A program made the translations under genes and the position numbers. Positions 7,084-11,291 of a DNA stretch of 11,291 nt are shown in pieces (position 1 is the stretch's first letter; every line of letters starts with the position of its first letter). Origin of the DNA: Promethearchaeota archaeon (GTDB lineage Archaea; Asgardarchaeota; Lokiarchaeia; Sigynarchaeales; SOKP01); contig JAEOTW010000137.1 in the NCBI GenBank assembly GCA_016839655.1, forward strand, positions 1 to 11,291. The letters run 5' to 3'. The notes beneath the pieces are model-generated. The model made no database searches and was not told where the DNA came from. It saw only the letters and a program-made list of their open reading frames with translations.

Positions 7084-7146
7084 TATATTGAGATCTCCGA
7101 TTAAGTCATAAGCTACTGCATCTCCCATTAAACCAGAACCTTTAAC
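7084..7146 (-). pseudogene. Remnant of a Rossmann-fold (saccharopine dehydrogenase-like) gene start
   Basis: In the 73-bp gap between the longin-like gene and iorB, the minus strand reads VKGSGLMGDAVAYDLIGDLN (7146 to 7087). It contains a perfect GxGxxG dinucleotide-binding motif and the 'MGxAVAYDL' helix typical of the N-terminus of saccharopine dehydrogenase-like NAD(P)-binding proteins. Just upstream the frame reads ATA-AAA-stop-TTA, where a family member would have ATG-AAA-x-Leu, consistent with a start lost by mutation. Downstream the frame runs into the converging longin-like gene and stops, so all but about 20 residues is missing. With such a short piece chance cannot be excluded, but the match is to the most conserved part of the family. 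Confidence 0.4.
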
Positions 7147-7154
7147 TAATTATT

Positions 7155-7733
7155 TTATAATTTAAGACCCTCATTAAATGCTTTTAGGTTTAATTCCAAA
7201 GTTTTGCTTGAAAAATTATCTGATAAAGATTTTTCAATATCTTCTTTATTTATAGATAAGAATTTTAAAATGTATCCAAGTAATACACTATTCATGGTTT
7301 TAATATTTTCAGTGTGTTTTAAGGCAATTTCTGTCAATGGGATAATATAAATAAAATCTGAAATTTTGAAAAGAATATCCAATATATAATTTAGAGGTGG
7401 GTATTCTAGTCCCAGAACTTGCTTTTCATAGGAAGATATTATAATTTTAGTACTTCTATTAGGATTAGCATATTTCAACGCATTTAAAATACAACTCTCT
7501 TCTAAAGCGATTATCATATCTGCTGTTCCTTCCATTGGTATAGGGGCATTCAATTTACGTCCAAAACGTACGAAACATGTCACTTTACCGCCTCTCTGAC
7601 TAAGACCATGAGTCTCAGAGGTTATTACTTCATAGCCATTTATCATTAATGCATTTCCAAGAATTTGCAGTAATTTAATCGAGCCTTGTCCACCTAAACC
7701 ACTAATAACTATAGTATAATTATCAAAACTCAT
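7155..7733 (-). CDS. iorB: Indolepyruvate:ferredoxin oxidoreductase, beta subunit, 192 aa
   Basis: This is the small subunit of the complex that oxidatively decarboxylates aryl pyruvates (from aromatic amino acid transamination) to aryl-acetyl-CoA, passing electrons to ferredoxin in the cytosol. It shows the family's N-terminal GLGGQG (residues 12-17) and the conserved ETHGLSQRGG (40-49), and its length of 192 matches the usual 190-210 for IorB. The N-terminal ATG overlaps the iorA stop as ATGA, with GGAGGTG five bases upstream, so the two are translationally coupled. No obvious terminator lies before the converging neighbour; T-runs on the minus strand appear only inside the end of that gene (about 7037-7055). 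The 2-oxoacid specificity cannot be read from the sequence; related gamma-type subunits share the same motifs. Confidence 0.9.
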   Translation of the reverse strand: MSFDNYTIVISGLGGQGSIKLLQILGNALMINGYEVITSETHGLSQRGGKVTCFVRFGRKLNAPIPMEGTADMIIALEESCILNALKYANPNRSTKIIISSYEKQVLGLEYPPLNYILDILFKISDFIYIIPLTEIALKHTENIKTMNSVLLGYILKFLSINKEDIEKSLSDNFSSKTLELNLKAFNEGLKL

Positions 7734-9685
7734 TCTGGCACCTCCGCTTTAATTGCATTATTAGGGCAAAGCTGTTCGCATATACCACAACCTAAGCATA
7801 GATTTATATCAATAAAGGCAATTTCTTCTCTCTCATCAATAGCGGGGCATAAAAATTGGGTATAACATATACCACAGTTGTTACATAATTGCTTATCAAC
7901 ATATCTTATTTCTGGTAATTGTCTTTTAACAGTTTTTTGAATACATTCGTCTTTTACAATTATAACATGTAATTCTTTGCTTTCTAAAACATCTATGCCT
8001 ATTTTATAGATTAAATCTTTTAGTTTTTTAAAATAATCTACCTCATTCTTTTCATAATGTTTAATTACATTAACATGAGCTCCAGAGCTTTCAATTAAAT
8101 CTTCTAATATTATATTTTTTTTGGAAGATCCTCCTTTATAAAAACGAGTATCACTTCCAGGATGTGGCTGTTGTCCTGTCATTCCTATCCATCCATTATC
8201 TAATATTAGAACTAATATTGACGCTTTATTATAAACTCCATTTAAAAGTGCGGGAATCCCAGAGTGAAAAAAGGTCCCATCTCCAATAATGGCAATATTA
8301 AGACTTTCACTTGTTTGAGCAACTCCTTGAGCTAAAGCTATACTTGATCCCATACAATATTTTACATTAGCAAAATTAAAAGGTGGAAGCGCAAGTAAAG
8401 TATAACAACCAATATCTTGGTAAAAATAAACATCTTTTCTAGTTTTAAATTTAATTTTTTTAACAGCTTTTTGTAATGCATATCCAGTTGTTCTATGAGG
8501 GCATCCAGCACACATAATTGGATTTCTGGAGGTTATATCATAATTTTTAGCATGAATTTGCTTTAAATCTATTTTTGGATTTAATTTCGTAAATTTCATT
8601 AACGCGAGAGCAACTTTAGTGGGATTTAGTTCTCCTACAAATGGTAGGAATGATTTTTTTTGTGAATAAGAAAAGGGATCTTTTCCATGAATTTTCACTT
8701 TAAGACCATTTATTTGAGCAATTGCAAGAATTTGCGTTTCAAGAAACGGGTCATTTTCTTCTACAATAAATATTTCTTTATATTGTCTAATGAATTCTAC
8801 TACTAATCTCTCTGGAAGTGGGTTGATAAAGCCAATCTTTAGAATAGGTGCATCAAATTGAAGAAATTTTAAAGCCTCTTGTACATAATGATAAGACACA
8901 CCGCTTGTTATAATTCCTAAATTAAATTCATTTTTGACTTCCTCGTTTTCGATTCTATTTAACCCACTTTTTTCTGAAAATTCTAAAGCTCTATTCATTC
9001 GATTATAAATTTGATTTTTCTTCATTTCTAGAAAGTAGATTCTTGAAGCGACATTAATTTCTTTGGATAGATCAAAATTAATTCCAATTTGTGATTTTTT
9101 TATTTCTCCAATACGGACGTTGCTTCTTGCATGAGAAACCATCGTGACAGTCCTTAGAATTACTGGAAGTTTTAATTCCCTAGAAATTTTAAATGCCTCT
9201 TTGGTAAATTCTAAGCATTCTTGAGGATTACTTGGTTCTAAAGCCGGAATTTTAAAAATCTTTAAGAAGTTTCGAGAATCCATTTCTACAGCACTAGAGT
9301 GTTGTTGAGGATCATCAGCAACCAAAATGACCATAGCTGAATTTTGATTCTTTGGACGAGTAGTAGCAAGAGCAAATAATGGATCTGATGAAACATTCAA
9401 TCCCACATTTTTCATTCCAACCATAGCTGTGGCACCTCTAGCATATGCTGCCCCTGCAACTTCCATCGCAACTTTTTCATTAATACTGCTTTCCACCCAT
9501 CTCATTCCTATTTTTTTAAAAATCTCAATAAAAATTTCTCCAACTTCAGAACTTGGAGTTCCTGGATAAAACGTATAAACATCAATACCACTTTCTAAAG
9601 CACCGCGGACAATTGCTTCATTGCCAAGATAGAATCTGTCTTCACCAACTTTCCCTTTACAAATTTTATTATAAAGATCTTCCAT
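7730..9685 (-). CDS. iorA: Indolepyruvate:ferredoxin oxidoreductase, alpha subunit, 651 aa
   Basis: This is the large catalytic subunit of the thiamine-diphosphate enzyme. The N-terminal pyrimidine-binding domain has GNEAIVRGALESG and YPGTPSSEVGE (21-50). A second domain has GIITSGVSYHYV (257-268) and the FINPLPERL turn (286-294). The TPP domain has MCAGCPHRT (391-399), GDGTFFHSG (468-476) and Asn497 in DNGW, giving the GDG-x26-N magnesium/TPP motif, then GMTGQQPHPG (501-510). The C-terminus is a two-cluster ferredoxin: C601, C604, C607 and C613 (a CX2CX2CX5CP form normal in IorA) and C630, C633, C636 and C640. Length and order are standard and all expected cofactor residues are present. It is the first gene of the iorA-iorB operon and overlaps iorB by 4 bp. 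No Shine-Dalgarno is evident before its ATG, suggesting a leaderless or short-leader mRNA. Role: amino-acid fermentation and reduced-ferredoxin supply. Confidence 0.95.
   Translation of the reverse strand: MEDLYNKICKGKVGEDRFYLGNEAIVRGALESGIDVYTFYPGTPSSEVGEIFIEIFKKIGMRWVESSINEKVAMEVAGAAYARGATAMVGMKNVGLNVSSDPLFALATTRPKNQNSAMVILVADDPQQHSSAVEMDSRNFLKIFKIPALEPSNPQECLEFTKEAFKISRELKLPVILRTVTMVSHARSNVRIGEIKKSQIGINFDLSKEINVASRIYFLEMKKNQIYNRMNRALEFSEKSGLNRIENEEVKNEFNLGIITSGVSYHYVQEALKFLQFDAPILKIGFINPLPERLVVEFIRQYKEIFIVEENDPFLETQILAIAQINGLKVKIHGKDPFSYSQKKSFLPFVGELNPTKVALALMKFTKLNPKIDLKQIHAKNYDITSRNPIMCAGCPHRTTGYALQKAVKKIKFKTRKDVYFYQDIGCYTLLALPPFNFANVKYCMGSSIALAQGVAQTSESLNIAIIGDGTFFHSGIPALLNGVYNKASILVLILDNGWIGMTGQQPHPGSDTRFYKGGSSKKNIILEDLIESSGAHVNVIKHYEKNEVDYFKKLKDLIYKIGIDVLESKELHVIIVKDECIQKTVKRQLPEIRYVDKQLCNNCGICYTQFLCPAIDEREEIAFIDINLCLGCGICEQLCPNNAIKAEVPE
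7739..7745 (-). promoter_or_regulatory. Shine-Dalgarno site of iorB
   Basis: GGAGGTG lies five bases before the iorB ATG, inside the final codons of iorA. With the ATGA overlap it indicates coupled translation of the two subunits in equal amounts. Confidence 0.75.
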
Positions 9686-9741
9686 GTGTGATTTAATTCA
9701 TCATTACAAATAGATTTTAATTATTTTTAATTCAATTAATT

Positions 9742-10386
9742 GTGGATATAGTTACTTTTCTCATAACTTACGGAATATTATTTCTTGGGGAATTAGGTGA
9801 TAAGACTCAATTAATTGTCTTTAATCTCGCTTTGGAATATAAAAAATTCTACAAAGTAGGAATTGGGGTCACTATTGGTTTTGTTCTTTTGGTTACAATT
9901 GGAGTATTTTTCGGAACTGTTATTACTAGAATTATTCCCCTCTTTGTAATTTCTATTGTTTCTGGTATCGTTTTTCTAATAATAGGTATATTAGAAGCAC
10001 GTAACCTTAAGAGTTTATATTTAGAGAGAAAAGAAAATAAAGAAGATATTGTAAAAGACAGTAATGATGCTTTAAAACATGAAACTACAAACAAAATTAA
10101 ATTAAAATTAAGTAAGATAAAAAATAACCCATATTTGGTTGGTTTTATATATATTTTTATAATGGAATTAGGAGATAAAACCCAAATTTTAACAATTACT
10201 CTTGCTTCGATTTACACTTCTCCAATTGAAGTATGGTTGGGAGCATTTTTAGCTTTAGTTTCAGTAGCATGGATTGGAATTCTATTAGGCGCCTTTATTG
10301 CACGGAAAGTACCGAAATTCTATCTAAAGTTAATTTCTACAGCTATATTCATTTTTGTGGGAATATTAATCTTAATAACTTCCTAA
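9742..10386 (+). CDS. GDT1/TMEM165 (UPF0016) family cation transporter, 214 aa
   Basis: This is a membrane transporter of the family that includes yeast Gdt1, human TMEM165 and bacterial Mn2+ exporters, which move Mn2+ or Ca2+, usually by exchange. It has the two inverted halves expected: ELGDKTQL at 17-24 and ELGDKTQI at 142-149, the E-x-G-D-K-T signatures that form the cation site. Each is followed by two more hydrophobic helices, for about six in all. The central loop (about 88-130) is highly charged and cytosolic. Length is normal for the prokaryotic form. The start is GTG; an in-frame TAA at 9718-9720 and no other start codon in between make it the only choice. No Shine-Dalgarno is visible, so the mRNA is probably leaderless. 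It is divergent from iorA (56 bp apart) and ends 4 bp from the converging radical SAM gene. Mn versus Ca specificity cannot be decided from the sequence. Confidence 0.9.
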   Translation: MDIVTFLITYGILFLGELGDKTQLIVFNLALEYKKFYKVGIGVTIGFVLLVTIGVFFGTVITRIIPLFVISIVSGIVFLIIGILEARNLKSLYLERKENKEDIVKDSNDALKHETTNKIKLKLSKIKNNPYLVGFIYIFIMELGDKTQILTITLASIYTSPIEVWLGAFLALVSVAWIGILLGAFIARKVPKFYLKLISTAIFIFVGILILITS

Positions 10387-10390
10387 TAAT

Positions 10391-11291
10391 TTAATAACAT
10401 TCTTTTGGAGCTAAGGAATATGGATATATTTCTTGTAGAAAATTTCTCAATTCATAGCATAAATGACATTCATTAGCATATTGCTGTCTTTTTTGGAATC
10501 CACTTTCTTTTACAATTTTTAATAATCCAATAGGCCCTTCCTCAAAAATAATAGATAAAATAGGGTGGTTATTAATATCATAATTTTTAATAATTTTTGT
10601 TAAAGGTTGAATATTAGTATTACCAATACAGATACCTGGACAAAGTGTGACATTTCCTTCACAATCTATCTCAATAGTTGCAGGATTTTCAAGATCTCCA
10701 TCTATCCAAAAAGGAACTGGACAATTTCCTGAAGGTATATCTTTTTTTAATTTTACATGTTCTATCAAATCAACAGCCCGTCCTTCTACACTCATAGGAT
10801 AGCTATGGAATTCAACACCTTCTGTTTCTTCTATCACTTTCAAATTTGCTTTTGTTATTTGGTTGAAATAATTATCTGTATTAATATCATTTACAAAATA
10901 ACTATCAATATATATATTTTCAAAACCAATCAACACTGCTGATTGGAGAGCATTTCTTACGTACTCTAAGGGGACATACTCTTGGTGAAAAAAATCAGCA
11001 CTAAACGTTAATGCTGTTAATCCCACTTTTTTAAGAACAACTAATTTCTTCTGAGCAGTTTTTACATCTTTTGCCCAATAACTGTTGGTAATAACTCCCT
11101 TTCGGGGAATACTTAACTGATCTGCTTCTTTTATTATATGTTTTAGACAGTCAAAATATAAAAAAGGTTCACCTCCATGAACCCAAACCGACTGTAAGGA
11201 CTTCATCTTAATTAATTCCATTAAATATTCTGATGCTTCTTTTTTTTTTATAAAACCTGTTCTGTTTGGCCCTGCTTTATAACTACAATGC
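10391..11291 (-). CDS. Radical SAM protein with SPASM-like C-terminus, 5' end beyond window
   Basis: The frame stays open to the window edge, so the N-terminus lies outside. The first complete codons read HCSYKAGPNRTG. The Cys (codon 11285-11287) is very likely the third cysteine of the CxxxCxxC iron-sulphur motif, so an internal ATG at 11219-11221 is not the start. VWVHGGEPFLYF (codons from 11188 down) contains the GGEP motif that binds the SAM amino group, and the helix/strand pattern of the partial TIM barrel follows. The C-terminal part has IDCEGNVTLCPGICIGN, then NECHLCYEL and a final ECY: seven or so cysteines arranged like a SPASM/twitch domain holding auxiliary Fe-S clusters. SPASM enzymes modify peptides or act as maturases, but no precursor peptide gene is visible within the window. 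It converges on the GDT1 gene with a 4-bp gap. The substrate is unknown. Confidence 0.85.
   Translation of the reverse strand, partial: HCSYKAGPNRTGFIKKKEASEYLMELIKMKSLQSVWVHGGEPFLYFDCLKHIIKEADQLSIPRKGVITNSYWAKDVKTAQKKLVVLKKVGLTALTFSADFFHQEYVPLEYVRNALQSAVLIGFENIYIDSYFVNDINTDNYFNQITKANLKVIEETEGVEFHSYPMSVEGRAVDLIEHVKLKKDIPSGNCPVPFWIDGDLENPATIEIDCEGNVTLCPGICIGNTNIQPLTKIIKNYDINNHPILSIIFEEGPIGLLKIVKESGFQKRQQYANECHLCYELRNFLQEIYPYSLAPKECY

Noticed and set aside
9849..10094. Minus-strand open frame of 81 codons inside the transporter gene
   Set aside because: The plus strand carries the duplicated E-x-G-D-K-T motifs and a full membrane protein; the antisense frame has no recognisable feature.
10757..10942. 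Plus-strand open frame of 61 codons inside the radical SAM gene
   Set aside because: It is antisense to a frame with clear radical SAM motifs, with low-complexity composition.
10391..11221. Treating the ATG at 11219-11221 as the true start of the radical SAM gene
   Set aside because: The frame remains open upstream to the window edge and includes the cysteine of the SAM-cluster motif, which a functional enzyme needs.

Overview
The window is about 11.3 kb of AT-rich DNA that looks archaeal, most likely from an Asgard-type archaeon. The reasons are indirect. A protein combines a longin-like fold, a winged helix and TPR helices, a pattern common in Asgard genomes. Surface proteins end in cytosolic zinc ribbons, an indolepyruvate:ferredoxin oxidoreductase is encoded as separate alpha and beta genes, and genes start either leaderless-like or with a Shine-Dalgarno inside an operon. 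No rRNA, tRNA, CRISPR array or transposase is visible, so the assignment rests on gene content alone.

Layout, left to right. (1) 18-1052 (+) is an ARPP-1-like protein, apparently downstream of another gene whose end may lie at bases 1-15. (2) 1186-5277 (-) is a two-gene operon. It holds a 1177-residue membrane-anchored caspase-like protease with a CUB-like insert and a long calcium-binding TSP3-type array, followed with no intergenic base by a small zinc-finger protein with two membrane helices. (3) 5278-5710 is a 433-bp divergent promoter region. (4) 5711-7081 (+) is the longin-like/winged-helix/TPR protein. (5) 7084-7146 (-) holds what looks like the decayed start of a Rossmann-fold dehydrogenase gene. 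(6) 7155-9685 (-) is the iorA-iorB operon for 2-oxoacid (aryl pyruvate) oxidation. (7) 9742-10386 (+) is a GDT1/TMEM165 (UPF0016) cation transporter. (8) 10391-11291 (-) is a radical SAM protein cut by the window edge.

The most interesting unit is the protease operon. The protease domain, its CUB-like insert, an EF-hand-like loop and about 20 Asp-rich calcium loops are predicted to lie outside the cell. A single membrane helix joins them to a cytosolic tail with a TPR-like helical hairpin and a four-cysteine zinc ribbon. The co-transcribed partner also has a four-cysteine zinc site and two membrane helices. Together they look like a calcium-dependent transmembrane protease or signalling module. 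That role is inference; the domain order and motifs are read directly from the sequence. The other genes (IorAB, GDT1, radical SAM) look like ordinary metabolic or homeostatic neighbours.
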